Shown here: positions 37,873 to 48,226 of the stretch, one piece after another
Layout of the letters: each line of letters starts with the position of its first letter
How positions within the stretch are numbered: position 1 is the stretch's first letter
NCBI GenBank assembly: GCA_030035585.1
Contig: CM057480.1
Span: 2,959,001-3,023,000 of the forward strand
Reading direction: 5' to 3'
DNA from: Dugong dugon
Lineage: Eukaryota > Chordata > Mammalia > Sirenia > Dugongidae
DNA: 64,000 nt
Position numbers and translations under genes: made by a program
The notes under the pieces: model-generated
What the model saw: the letters and a program-made list of their open reading frames with translations, nothing else
What the model was told of the DNA's origin: nothing
The model's database searches: none

Positions 37873-37947
37873 AGCGGCCTCTACTTTGACCAGAGAAACT
37901 ACAGCAGTCTTAGACATAGCAAACCCACCTCTGCCTCCTACACCCGG
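37873..37947 (+). CDS. LRRFIP2: LRRFIP2 exon 7 (SGLYFDQRNYSSLRHSKPTS...)
   Basis: 75 bases, 25 codons, phase 0-0; acceptor gctttttgcag, donor gtttgt (weak). First of three successive exons that begin with a Ser/Ala-x-Leu-Tyr motif followed by Asp. Rich in Ser, Tyr and Arg, no hydrophobic core, predicted disordered. Confidence 0.86.
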
Positions 37948-39217
37948 GTTTGTCTACACTGTTCTGGCTTTTGGGTTTCATCCCCATTTAACACATTGCT
38001 AACTCCCTTCTCCCTCGTTTGCGTTTTGACTAGTTAGAACTAATCTCTGCGTGTGCATTTATTAGTTTTGGTAACTGAATTCACATAGTCTCTGTGAGTG
38101 TGTTTTTAAAAAGGGAAACTGTTGAGTCACCATATTTGTGAGTACCATTTTTTCAATTCTTTTTAATGAGAAATTTCAAACATACAAAAAAGTTGAAAGA
38201 ATTGTACAGTGCACACCATGTACCTACTACTTAGATTGTACAGTTAGCGTTTTACTCAGTTTCCTTTATCACATGATTATCTGTTTGTCAGTCCATCTTA
38301 GTTGATGCATTTCAGAATCAGTTGAAGGCATCAGGACACTTCATGGTGGGTACCCTTTTAATAAAAGCTTACATGTGAGAATCTAAACTATAAAAAGGAT
38401 TAATGACAAGACGCTATTTGTTTAACGTTAGGATCTTTTGCTTTTTCAAGGCATTTGGCAAACCATACAGTTAAAATGCACATTGAGTATATGACACACA
38501 GTACGTTTAAAATAATTCATTTTATTAAACCTGTACAGACAGCTTTGATACTCTCTTTTCCATGTCTGATTGGGTTTGTGAGAAAGAAGTGAAAATCGTG
38601 TGCTCAGATGACACCAGGAAAAGAAATTCCTGTTTAGAAAGTGCGGTGCCCGTAGTGCATGGAATTCACTGTGACTGTAAATTTGTCTGATTAAACTAAG
38701 GCACCTTGTCCTTGGCTTGTTTTGAAATACGGGTTTTCTAATCTATTTGGGGCAGTGCTTGAAGCTGTAACTCAGAGATCGTTTACCTGGTTCCCCAATA
38801 ACCAGACTAAGCCCATTAAGAGTCTGTCACAGCATCATTGAAAATATCACAGGAGCTGCTGGTGACTGAGCGGTATGGCCTCCCTTTGCCATACTCCCTG
38901 TCCCGTGAGCCTGTCCCACTCAATGTCTTCTTAGGCTGCCGTCCTGTCTCGAAGCAGTGGTGTTCAGAGACTAAGAAGACAAAGCACGTTTATAAAAAAC
39001 TGTTCTGAATGTTTTTCTTTCTTATCCTTAGTACTGGTGGGCAGAAAGGTTTCTTACTGACGTATTTCTCACTTTGTGTGTTTCTCATCTACCTTAAGCT
39101 CTCAGAAATTGCTAGTGAAATATGAAATCATAACCTTGAGTCGTGTGAGCCCACGGTGGTGAGACTGATTCTCCTTTGTTTTTGTTTTTTGCTCATTTGT
39201 TTTGTTTTGTTTCTTAG
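37948..39217 (+). other. Intron 7 (1.3 kb)
   Basis: 38160-38340 (aatttcaaacatacaaaaaagttg ... ttatcacatgattatctg) resembles an old L1 3' segment; the family is not certain. Nothing else recognised. Confidence 0.65.
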
Positions 39218-39268
39218 CAGTGCTCTTCACTGTACAGCGACCTGCTGGCAACATCTAAGAGGCGCAGG
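39218..39268 (+). CDS. LRRFIP2: LRRFIP2 exon 8 with tandem NAGNAG acceptor
   Basis: The acceptor reads ttcttagcag, so splicing can start the exon at 39218 (17 codons, adding Gln) or 39221 (16 codons, CSSLYSDLLATSKRRR). Both keep phase 0-0. Donor gtcagt is weak at +3. The SLYSDLL peptide resembles the start of exon 9 (ASLYDGGLY). Ends in a basic KRRR cluster. Confidence 0.85.
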
Positions 39269-40265
39269 GTCAGTACTTTGTACGAGCGTGTTGCCTTCCC
39301 AGCCACCGGTTACTTGTCTTCGCCTTTAACGATGCACTTTTTCCATAGGCCTCCCCTACGGCCAGTTCGGGTCTGCTGAGAAGTGCCAGTCTGGTTTGTA
39401 TTTCTCTCTTCCAGCGTGTGCGCTGCTGGAGGTGCTGGTGTCGTGCTGCTGACTCTCTGGCTTGACAGCTTTCCCCCAAATCCGTCAAGGACACGTGGCT
39501 CTGTTGCTGAGTGTCCTGTGGAATGTGCTGTCTGTGCTTAAAAATCAAAACTTTAGGGTAGTGAGAACCGATACCCTCCCTTCCCAGAGGTTAATGCTGC
39601 TGGCCGTGGTAGGGCCTTGCTTAGTCCGTTTCCTGGAAAGGAGGTAGATTTACGTGGCTCTCCCCACGCTCGGGTACTCCGTGAGGTGGCTGCCCACGTA
39701 AAGGGCATCATCTTTTCCTTCTGGACAGCCTGTTGCTGTGACCTTGGCCACTTCAGTCTCGGGCTCTAATAAAGCAAGACGCTGACTAGAAAAGCAGAAA
39801 CAATAGCTCTGTGAAATGTGCAGGCTGTGAGCTGGTTGCTTTCAAGCTCTTGTTTGCTGTGGCCTGTTTTAGTGGACTGGGAACCTGAAGCTCTGTGACT
39901 TCATTTTATTGTGACAGTGAGCAAGACGCTTTCTGTACCTCAGTTTTCTTTTCTGCTCTATTCCCTCTTTTGAGAGAATTAATTCATAAATATTAGTTCG
40001 CCCAGTTTTATAACATAATGATGAAAGGAAATAAGTAACTAGTGGGGCTTTTCTAATGAAGTGTGAGCTTGAAGTTATAATGAGACTGATGTGGGTATTT
40101 GTGCATGTAAATGAATGTTACAGTCTTCAGAGTCCTCATCTTGGGAGGCTGTACACTTATTCATTCTTCAAAACTTTTTTGGAACTCAGTACTGCGAAGA
40201 AGTTATGCCATTTTCTATGTAACTTTGCTGCTGAATAGAGCAACGGTATTTCCTTTGTTCTTTAG
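39269..40265 (+). other. Intron 8 (1.0 kb)
   Basis: No repeat recognised. Slightly more GC- and CpG-rich than neighbouring introns (39280-39760). No further exon supported. Confidence 0.7.
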
Positions 40266-40313
40266 GCATCATTGTACGATGGTGGATTATATAACCCTTA
40301 CGGTTCTCGAACT
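40266..40313 (+). CDS. LRRFIP2: LRRFIP2 exon 9 (ASLYDGGLYNPYGSRT)
   Basis: 48 bases, 16 codons, phase 0-0; acceptor tttgttctttag, donor gtaagt (consensus). Contains two LY motifs. Same length as the shorter form of exon 8. Confidence 0.9.
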
Positions 40314-40761
40314 GTAAGTCTAACTGGGGGGAGGTGGTGAAAAGGGTAGTGTGTAGGCGGGCATGTACTTATAAAGAAAAAGCCATTTAATCTGACCTGT
40401 GATTACTCTATAAGCTGTGATCATTCATTCAGTTAGCCATTATGACTCTTGCCCAGGCTGTGAGATCGTGCCTGCTGGCAGTCATGGCCTGAAGTATGAA
40501 GGGAATACAAGTAGAACAACCTCTTTTCTTGCTCAGGAAGAGGATGAGAGTACCCGCTCAGGGCAGCCCCTCTGTCCACTCTCCCGCTCGCTCTGGGCTG
40601 GCAGGTCTGGAAGGGGGAGTGAGGTGGGGTTACTGACCAGGGGTAAGTTTACCTTCTCCCTGGGAACCAGGGGCAGAGTTAGATCCAGAGCACTGATCTA
40701 TTCCCAGCAGGAAAAGGAGCTGATCATTGTTGTAAAACCTTTCTTTTCGGAAACTTTGTAG
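40314..40761 (+). other. Intron 9 (448 bases)
   Basis: An open frame (40417-40761) runs up to the exon 10 acceptor, but it has no family similarity and no acceptor at its start. Probably plain intron. Confidence 0.7.
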
Positions 40762-40821
40762 CCGTCTGAATCCAGTTACTACTCATCAAGAACAAGCTCA
40801 GCCCGAAGCAGTCCCATGGTG
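40762..40821 (+). CDS. LRRFIP2: LRRFIP2 exon 10 (PSESSYYSSRTSSARSSPMV)
   Basis: 60 bases, 20 codons, phase 0-0; acceptor ggaaactttgtag, donor gtgagc. Half of the residues are Ser; SSR/SAR/RSSP motifs suggest dense phosphorylation. Separated from exon 9 by only 448 bases. An alternative donor three bases earlier (atg|gtggtg) would drop the final Val; the downstream site is stronger. Confidence 0.87.
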
Positions 40822-41755
40822 GTGAGCTGTCTGTCTTCTTTGCATGCTTTGTGAAAGCTTTTTGGTTGTTTTGTTAACCTGTACTCACAGTTCAGGATGT
40901 CAGAGATGCGGGGTGTTGTACTTCCTTGTATGTGGAGTATGGTTTTTCCTCAGTTCACAAACTCAAGCGCTGATTTGTCCTAATTGTTAGTTTCTGTATG
41001 AATGCGACTTAGCATGTGATTTCTTAACGAGTCTGCACCCAGTGCCTTTAGAATTTCTTTGATTTGTATATTTAATTGTCATTAAGGTGGCACGTCTTGT
41101 CTTTTCCGTGATGATAATTTAGTTTACGGGTTGGCTATCCTGTGTTTCTCCTTCCACCCTGGGTTCCTGCAGTGTGCAGGGACGGGTGAAGTTTGCCAGC
41201 ACTTCTGTCTGGAAGGAGAAGAAATGAGACAAATTCACTTCCAGAATTTAATACGTGAAAGACACAACAGGGATAACTCTAATCATCTAACCTTCTGGAG
41301 CATTAAAAAATCTTTTAATTTATGAAAGTAATAATTGCTTAAAGTAAAAATAATTGCCATAGTCAAAGTCCCCGGGCCCTCCCTCTGTTTCCATTCCTCG
41401 AATGTGGTCTTTCTTCTTGTGTATCCTCCCAGGGATCTTGCCTGTTTCTGAGTGTACTTTATTGTCACACACATACTGCTCCTTCATTGTCACACACAGT
41501 CTGCTCCTTGACATTTAAAAGGTGTTTTTTTTTTTAAGTAAGCCATGTTTTTTACTTTTTTTCACTTTATCCATGTTTCTTGGAGATTGTTTCATATCAG
41601 CACCTTTAAAAAATGGCAGTATCTTATTCCATTAGTGTATAGGTTGTGCATTTTTAAAATTACTGCCTTATTGATGGGCATTTAGGTTGTCAGAGTTTTA
41701 CTACTACAAACACTTGTATAATGAGCATTCAAGTGACTTTTTTTTTTTTTTTTTA

Positions 41756-41950
41756 AATATAGGAGTGACAGTCTTGGAAATGTCTCTTGGAAATGCCATT
41801 TGGGAATGGCAGGAGAACTGAGGCAAACATATATACAAGCAAATGCTTCTCTCTCAACTCTCGGACTCCACAAAGTAAAGTTTGTTGACCATTAAGAAAC
41901 TGCTTTAATAATTTCTTCACCTTTGGCCTGGTCAAGGATAACAAGATAGT
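41756..41950 (-). repeat. Unidentified ~195-base element, copy 1 (antisense), with A-tail
   Basis: Its reverse complement is about 75-80% identical by eye to 42305-42502. A run of 17 T at 41738-41754 directly left of it would be a poly(A) tail on the - strand, suggesting a retroposed sequence. I do not recognise the family. One frame on - stays open across the whole copy. Confidence 0.65.
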
Positions 41951-42055
41951 ACACAAAAAGTACTTGTGTGAGTAGATCTGCAAGGTAAATTGCTAATCAT
42001 GAAATGATGGGATCAAAGGGCATATGCATTTAAATTACGACGTATATTGCCAGAT

Positions 42056-42209
42056 CGGAGCCCCGGTGGCGCAGTGGTTAAGAGCTCAGCTGCTAACCAA
42101 AAAGGTCAGCAGTTATAATCCACCAGCTGCTCCTTGGAAACCCTATGGGGCGGTTCTGCTCTGTCCTGTAGGGTCACTGTGAGTTGGAATTGACTCAATG
42201 GCAGTGGGT
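42056..42209 (+). mobile_element. AfroSINE with 11-base TSD
   Basis: cggagccccggtggcgcagtgg head, tgactcaatggcagtgggtt tail. Direct repeats tattgccagat at 42045-42055 and 42210-42220. The copy looks young (CpGs in the head retained), though its B box is mutated (agttataatcc). Confidence 0.95.
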
Positions 42210-42304
42210 TATTGCCAGATTGCCCACCCTCCCAAAAAACCAAACCAAACCAAAACAAAAAAAAGACCTATACTAATTACCAATAGCAAATGATGATTTT
42301 AGGA

Positions 42305-42502
42305 ACTACCTTGTTATCCTTGACAGAGCCAAAGGTGGAGAAATTATTAAAACAGTTTCTTAATTGTCAGTAAAGGTTACTTCATGGAGTCTAACAGTTG
42401 AGACCTGTGGGCTTTCTTTTACATGGATGTTTGGCTCAGCTCTCCTGCCGTTTCCAAGTGGTACTTCCAAGTGGCGTTTTCAAGATTGCCAACTCCTGTA
42501 TT
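42305..42502 (+). repeat. Unidentified ~198-base element, copy 2 (sense)
   Basis: Reads ctaccttgttatccttgaca ... cagctctcctgccgtttcc ... gccaactcctgtattaaaaaa. Inverted relative to copy 1, heads facing each other, A-rich ends outward. No known gene recognised. Confidence 0.65.
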
Positions 42503-42738
42503 AAAAAACAGAAAATTACCCAGGGATGTTTAAGGAGTTGAAGAGTTTTTCACATAATAAAGGAGTTTATTTTTAACCTACTCTTCAGTAAAGTTCCACT
42601 TGGTGATTCTTGGGCTGGGTGCCATTTTTAGTGTACCAAGTATGGTGGCCACTTGCAAACAAAATTACAATAAAATATTTTCAGTTGAGTGTAGAACCCT
42701 ATCCTCATATTTTATATGGTAATAAGGTTCAGAGTTCT

Positions 42739-42804
42739 TTCCTTACTGATGTCAGAATGGTTCCTTAGTGATGTTAAAATGGTCTCTTAGTGATGTCAGA
42801 ATGG
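42739..42804. repeat. 22-base tandem repeat, exactly three copies
   Basis: Units 42739-42760 (ttccttactgatgtcagaatgg minus its last bases), 42761-42782 and 42783-42804, each ending in aatgg. The units differ from each other at two to four positions. Confidence 0.9.
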
Positions 42805-43374
42805 AGATAAACTCCATGCGCCAAAGATGAGTCTTCTTCTGCTGGTGAAGCAGAAGGAAGACTGCCTCGTGTCTCCACTGGCTACACGGCAGTGAATAAA
42901 GGAAAATAAGAATCATCATTTCAGTGTCCTTGCTGGTAGGAAATTCTGCCTCTGACTTACATTATTTAACTACAATATTCTCTTATCTTTCTCTCAAACT
43001 AAAACATTAAGTGTATTTCTTATTTGACCTCTGAGGAGATCTCAAAGGGCCTGGAGGTTTAAAAGGCATGAAATCCCTCGTTGGTTTTGGCTAGTTTACT
43101 AATAGCCCCCTCCCCGCCTTAATTTAATTTAATTAAAAGATAAGGTTCTGTTTTATTCTTTGTTCCTTTTGGAAATGTCTTTTGCTGTTTATTAATGAAA
43201 GTTCATTATACCCTGAAACAGCTTTTTGTTTGTGGTGCACTATAGATTGTGCTAATTATAATGCTTATATAGAGTGTTTGTATGCATTCCCAAACCTTAC
43301 CTAATGTGCTTACTGTCAGGTAGGATCTGCAGTGAAATTGCATCTTTTTCATTATCTACTTTTAACATCTATAG

Positions 43375-43443
43375 TTTGCCGACGATGACAGTGGGAGCAT
43401 TGCGTCTTCTGGTCGGGCCAGTTGTGGGCGAAGAGAGAGTATG
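43375..43443 (+). CDS. LRRFIP2: LRRFIP2 exon 11 (FADDDSGSIASSGRASCGRRESM)
   Basis: 69 bases, 23 codons, phase 0-0; acceptor aacatctatag, donor gtgagc. Acidic start (ADDD) then Ser/Gly/Arg-rich, with GRRES and GRAS motifs fitting basophilic kinase sites (inference). Confidence 0.88.
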
Positions 43444-44256
43444 GTGAGCGTGGTTGCATGCAAATACGATGATTTAAAAAATGACGACATTGGGTTCTTA
43501 CATGAACTCCATTGGAAAGTGAAATGTGCGTTTGACAAAAATCAACATTTTCCTCAAAAATATGTTCTTGAGAATACAGACTCTCAGTGGGCTGTGTAAA
43601 CTTTCACTAATAACTTGCTTTGGTCCAGCTCACAGTGTGAGTCATTGTGTATTTCAAAAGTTTTCATATTTTATTCCTTGTTGATATTTTGTGCATCATC
43701 TATGTGCACAGTTCTCAAGTTTCTCAAGCAAAATGTTCACATTGTGCAAAACTCATAGCTATGAATTACAAGACCATGTTGCCATCTGTTGCTTTCTTTA
43801 CTGTTGTATTTAAGTTTAGCCAGTGTTCATCCATACTGATAAGACCTGTGAACTTCTTAAGAGTTGTTGATGCTGATGGCAGAATTAAAAAAATTCTGGT
43901 CTTAGGCTTTGAATTAGAGTATTAGTTGTAAAGGCAACAAATAGCTGTGTTAGAATACAAGTTATATAATTTCAGGTTATTCTTTTGGTGAAGCTGGAAA
44001 TTTTACAGAGAGCTAATGACGTTTTTGTTGTATTTTAAGAAACTGACTTGAAAATAACATTGATGAGGATAGTGTTAGTTTAGAGCTAGGGTAAAGATCC
44101 CTGGAATCTAGAGGCTATAATTCTTTTAGGAAAAATAGAAGGCCTTTTAATATAAGTCATGTTAAATGAAAAATTGTGAACTGAAAATCTTCACAGAGAA
44201 GAGGAGCACCAAATATTTATGAGATTTGTTGCCAAAAATTCAGTCATCTACTTAGT

Positions 44257-44318
44257 GTCCCTATGGTTCGGACATGTGGGGTTGCTGTAAGTCAGAATCG
44301 ATTCCGTGGCAACTGGTT
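44257..44318 (+). mobile_element. AfroSINE 3' fragment, first of a tandem pair
   Basis: ctatggttcggacatgtggg ... gaatcgattccgtggcaact: tail half only, joined without spacer to the next copy. Confidence 0.8.
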
Positions 44319-44497
44319 GGAGTCCCTGGGTGTGGTGCAAATGGTTAACAGGAAAGGTTGGAGGTTCGAGTCCAACCAGAGGTGCCTCGGAAGAAAGGCC
44401 TGGTGATCTCTTCCCAAAAAATCAGCCATTGATAACCCTGTAGAGGAGCGTTCTACTCTGAGACACATGGGGTTGTCATGAGTTGTTTTTTTGTTTG
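44319..44497 (+). mobile_element. AfroSINE (ggagtccctgg subtype), second of a tandem pair
   Basis: ggagtccctgggtgtggtgc head, aggcctggtgatctcttccc middle, truncated tail ggggttgtcatgagttg. Starts exactly where the preceding tail fragment ends. Confidence 0.85.
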
Positions 44498-45129
44498 GTC
44501 TCTTGGGAAGCAGTTAATGCTCAGGCTCACAGTTGAAGAAGAAGGAGCAAGACAGGACACGTGAAACCACCTTAGAAAGTGATGGGGTGGAAAGGTCCAG
44601 GACTGCGAAATAATGCTGCCTGGGCTTGAACCCACTTCCACTACCCGTTAGTTGTATGAATGACAGTTTTTTTATTTGAATAGTGGGGATGATCAGTGGT
44701 TGCCTTTGTAGGTAGGCTTAGTATGTGGATTCAGTGAATTACTATATGGAAGATACCTATCAAAATTCTGGGACAATAGGTGCCAATAAATACTAGGTAT
44801 ATGCAAATCTAAGTTACATTATGTTGTTATGAGTAAAAACACTATGCTTGATTGTATTAGCCCTTAGAAAATCTTCATGCTGTAAGCTTGCTTTGTTTCT
44901 GTCGATGGCCTTCTGAATTCCCTTCCTGGAAGGGAATGAGTTTTTAAGCAAGAGAAACAGGCAGCTGAGATAAAGAATAGCTGATGAGTGAGGTAAAAAC
45001 ATGTTCATTTATTAATTGAATAAATGTTTATGTATTATTACCATACTTTTACTCAAATAACGCGTGCCTTCTGTGTTTGTTTACCAGCAGCGCCCTCCCC
45101 CTGCAGGATATTTTCATAAAGATAGGGTA

Positions 45130-45480
45130 TAGGTGAGGCACTGTGTTAAGTGCTGGAAATGATGTGATAACCCAGGCAAACCAGATTTCTGACTTCATGG
45201 AGCTTATATCCTAGTGAAAGAGAGAATAAGCTAGTAAAGAAAGGAACAAAAAGGCAGCAGATTCCAGGGACTGTGAAGAGAAAAAGCAGGCTGATGTTAT
45301 AGGGAACACTGAGGGGTGGGGATGTGTGAGGGTAGCCCTTAGGGTGGGATGGTCAGAGAACTGGCTTCTCCGAGGAACTGACCCTTGAGCTGAGACCTGA
45401 AATGTGAGATGAAGGACCCAGCTATGTGAAGAGCTGGAAACAGAGATTTCTAGGCAGGTGCCAAGGCCCAGGATTGGAAG
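45130..45480 (-). mobile_element. L2 3' end (antisense)
   Basis: gcactgtgttaagtgctgg, catggagcttatatcctagtg, cttgagctgagacctgaaatg: complement of the L2 3' terminus. Confidence 0.75.
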
Positions 45481-46037
45481 GGACTTCTTCTGTGTTTAGA
45501 GAACCAAAAAGAGCCCAGCGGGTTTCCTTCTCTCTATTCCTTTTCCTCCAGTTTCTGGTCCTGGGAAGAGGAGGGAATGGTGGAAACTGGGCAGAAAGCG
45601 TAGTACCCTTCAAGTAATTCTTTATTCAGCATGTCTGTGCTTCACTGAGTTGGTACCTGTAATGAATTACAGATTTTGTGGAGGAGAGTAGAGGCTTTAG
45701 GTGGAGGCTGTCCTAGAAACCCTGCTGCTGACAGCGGTGCATGTCATTAACGCTGGCGGCTTTGCTGGCCCGCAGGCAGGAACTGATCTCTGTAGTGGGA
45801 ACCTCTGGTTACGATGAATACAAGAGCTTATTTTAAGAAGTTGTGATATCATTGAGAATCCCCTTCTCTTTCCTTTTTTGAGTAGGTTAATTGCAAGAGT
45901 TTTCTCATTTCATTTCATGGTAGGTAGTTTACCGTAGACAAAAAATAAAAAGCATTTTCCCTGTTTACCAATGTTCTTATTTTTTTCTTCTTTCTTTTCT
46001 TAACTTTTAAAGCATCTCATTTTTTTCTGACTCAAAG

Positions 46038-46127
46038 GTTTCTGTGGCTGATTATTTTAGTCACTCCGATCGTAGGGGGAGCGTTGTCTCTGAGGTGGAT
46101 GACGTCAGCATCCCAGATTTGACCAGT
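46038..46127 (+). CDS. LRRFIP2: LRRFIP2 exon 12 (VSVADYFSHSDRRGSVVSEV...)
   Basis: 90 bases, 30 codons, phase 0-0; donor gtgagt (consensus). The acceptor is unusual: the AG is preceded by ctcaaa, so the pyrimidine run is displaced upstream (tttttttctgactcaaag). A downstream AG at 46059-46060 would leave 67 bases and break the frame, so 46038 is preferred. Peptide has DRRGS then an acidic EVDDVSIPDLTS tail. Confidence 0.85.
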
Positions 46128-46499
46128 GTGAGTGCCTTGCACGGAGTGGTTCCAGTGTCTCACAGCTTGTGACTAATGGCTAACACATTAGTTATTGACT
46201 GCCTAGAAAGTATTTATTTGACTATATTAACATAAAATACATTGTGTTTTGTTTTGTTTTGGAATGTACATCTTTATGTGTTCTGACTTTTAAAAAAATT
46301 CTGTGAAAATTGGCCCCATGGAACCCATCACCAACTTCAGTAATTATCAATATTTTGCCAGTCTTGTTTAACCTATTTCTTAACCTTTTCCTCTTCTTCT
46401 TCTTTTTTCCCCCTGAATTATATTAAAGCAAATCCTAGACCTACCATTTTGCTCATAAATAGTTCAGTGCGCATCTCTGAAAATTTTTTTTTTTACCAT

Positions 46500-46659
46500 C
46501 ATAAAACCTGTTGCTGCTGAGTCATTTTCGACTCATAGCGACCCTATAGGACAGAGTAGAACTGCCGCATAGGGTTTCCAAGGAGCGGCTGGTGGATTTG
46601 AACTGCAAACCTTTTGGTTAGCAGCCTGAGCTCTTAAGCACTATACCACCAGGGCTCCC
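46500..46659 (-). mobile_element. AfroSINE (antisense)
   Basis: ataaaacctgttgctgctgag at the left, aagcactataccaccagggctcc at the right. It splits an older repeat that resumes at about 46660. Confidence 0.9.
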
Positions 46660-48058
46660 AATTATGAAATTATGAAACCATTATGAAATTAAAAATAATT
46701 CTGTAAAATACTATCTAATATCCAGCCCATACTCCGATGTTCCTGATCAGTTGTAAAATTTTTTCTTCCCTTCTGGTTTTGGTGAATCTGTAAAGTTCTA
46801 GGTAGACTTTAAAGGTTGAATAATAAAATACGATGCTTAGTATGAGTCGAAATTTGAATTGACAGCAACAGATGTTTCACAGTGTCACTAGTTCATAATA
46901 ACTGGGAAGAATCTGAATTGATTTTAAATATTTGGCTTATGGCACTGTTTTGAAGAAATGCCTCTCCATTGCTTTCACATTCGTCAGGAACTGAATTAAG
47001 GAAGGATTGTCTAGTAAAGATACTTGGGGCATTTGTCATAATGCAGGAACCCCAACCAGCAGCTCAGGAGCTACCTGATCTTGAAGTCACAGCCTGATTT
47101 CCTCCATGGCTGGCATTGGTGTTGTCTTGCCCACAGACCAGCAATGCCTGATTTTTATCAAGCACTTTAGAGGGAATGAGAGGCATTGTTTCTTAATAGA
47201 AAAGTTAGACGTTCATTTTTAAATGAAGAGATAGCAATGATTTATAATTAGCACTTCACCAATTATATTTAAATAGCTATTTCTGAACTAATTTAATCCT
47301 AGCAAATAATTTAAGTGTGGTTCTTACATATTGCAGAATATTATTAACATGAAGGTTTGGAAAACTGGCTCCCAAATTCATTCTCCTTAAATACCGTCTA
47401 GTAGTTGGTTTAGCAACCTCTTTCTTCATAAATGTAGACAATGTAATTTATTGTGTACACTTTTTCTCCTAAAAACTTTGAATTCAGTCTGCTTCTGTGA
47501 TGTCTGAGTTAGTGATTATACCCTTCTTACACTTGTTTCTTGGCGAATTTATTTTAGTAGCTACACAGAAGTGAAAAGGTTGACAGTTTTCAAAATTTCC
47601 CCTGCTTCTGCTTATTAAATATAACCCTTTAATACAGACGATTAAAAAAAAAATTCTAGAGCAGGGGTTGACAAATCTGACCAGCTCTGTTTTTTTAATC
47701 CCCTGTCAATGTACTGCTGCAACCGTTTTTGAATTATCTTTAGCGTAATTTTACTTGAATGTGATATTAATGATATTGTTCAATAATTTCTGCTTTCTGT
47801 TGGATCACCTTTGTTTGGAATAGGCACGTATATGGATCTCTTCCAGTCAACTGGCCAGGTAGCTGTCTTCCCAATTTCTTGGCATAGATGAGTGAACACT
47901 CCCAGCGCTGCATCCATTTGTTGAAACATCTCACTTGGTATTTTTCAATTTTGCTGTAGGAGATTATTAAAATTAATTGTTCTTCCTTCTGAGATTGGGT
48001 ATCAGATCTTCTGTTTCCTGGTTCTTTCAAACACAATTTTTGAATAGCATTATCAAGT

Positions 48059-48226
48059 AAAAAAAAAAAACAAACCTGTTGCCGTCGAGTTGATTCCAAC
48101 TCTTAGCGGCCCTATAGGATGGAATAGAACTGCCCCATAGGGCTTCCAGGGAGCGGCTGGTAGATTCGAACTGCAGACCTTTTGGTTAGCAGCCGAGCTG
48201 TTAACCACTGCACTACCAGGGCTCCA
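48059..48226 (-). mobile_element. AfroSINE (antisense) with 10-base TSD
   Basis: A-run then caaacctgttgccgtcgagt; right end accactgcactaccagggctcc. Direct repeats attatcaagt at 48049-48058 and 48227-48236. Confidence 0.94.

Larger units (their letters stand above)
41320..42300 (-). mobile_element. Old L1M fragment (antisense), interrupted
   Basis: 41590-41735 (atcttattccattagtgtat ... ttgatgggcatttaggttgt) and 41951-42055 plus 42211-42230 (gatgggatcaaagggcatat, attgccagattgcccacc) are colinear with L1 ORF2-end/3'UTR. The gaps are the inverted-repeat copy and the AfroSINE. Left boundary uncertain. Confidence 0.65.
40822..43374 (+). other. Intron 10 (2.6 kb)
   Basis: Contains an old antisense L1 piece, an unidentified pair of inverted repeats, an AfroSINE and a 22-base triple repeat, each listed. 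42810-43370 has nothing recognisable. Confidence 0.75.
43444..46037 (+). other. Intron 11 (2.6 kb)
   Basis: Has a head-to-tail SINE pair at 44257-44497 and an L2 fragment at 45130-45480. 43450-44250, 44500-45125 and 45490-46030 show nothing further. Confidence 0.75.

Noticed and set aside
40417..40761. 114-codon open frame ending at the exon 10 acceptor; possible extended exon
   Set aside because: No acceptor at its left end, no similarity to LRRFIP2, and a clean acceptor (ttgtag) at 40761 supports the short exon.
43647..43925. 92-codon open frame in intron 11
   Set aside because: Hydrophobic AT-rich product, no splice-site support and no recognised family.
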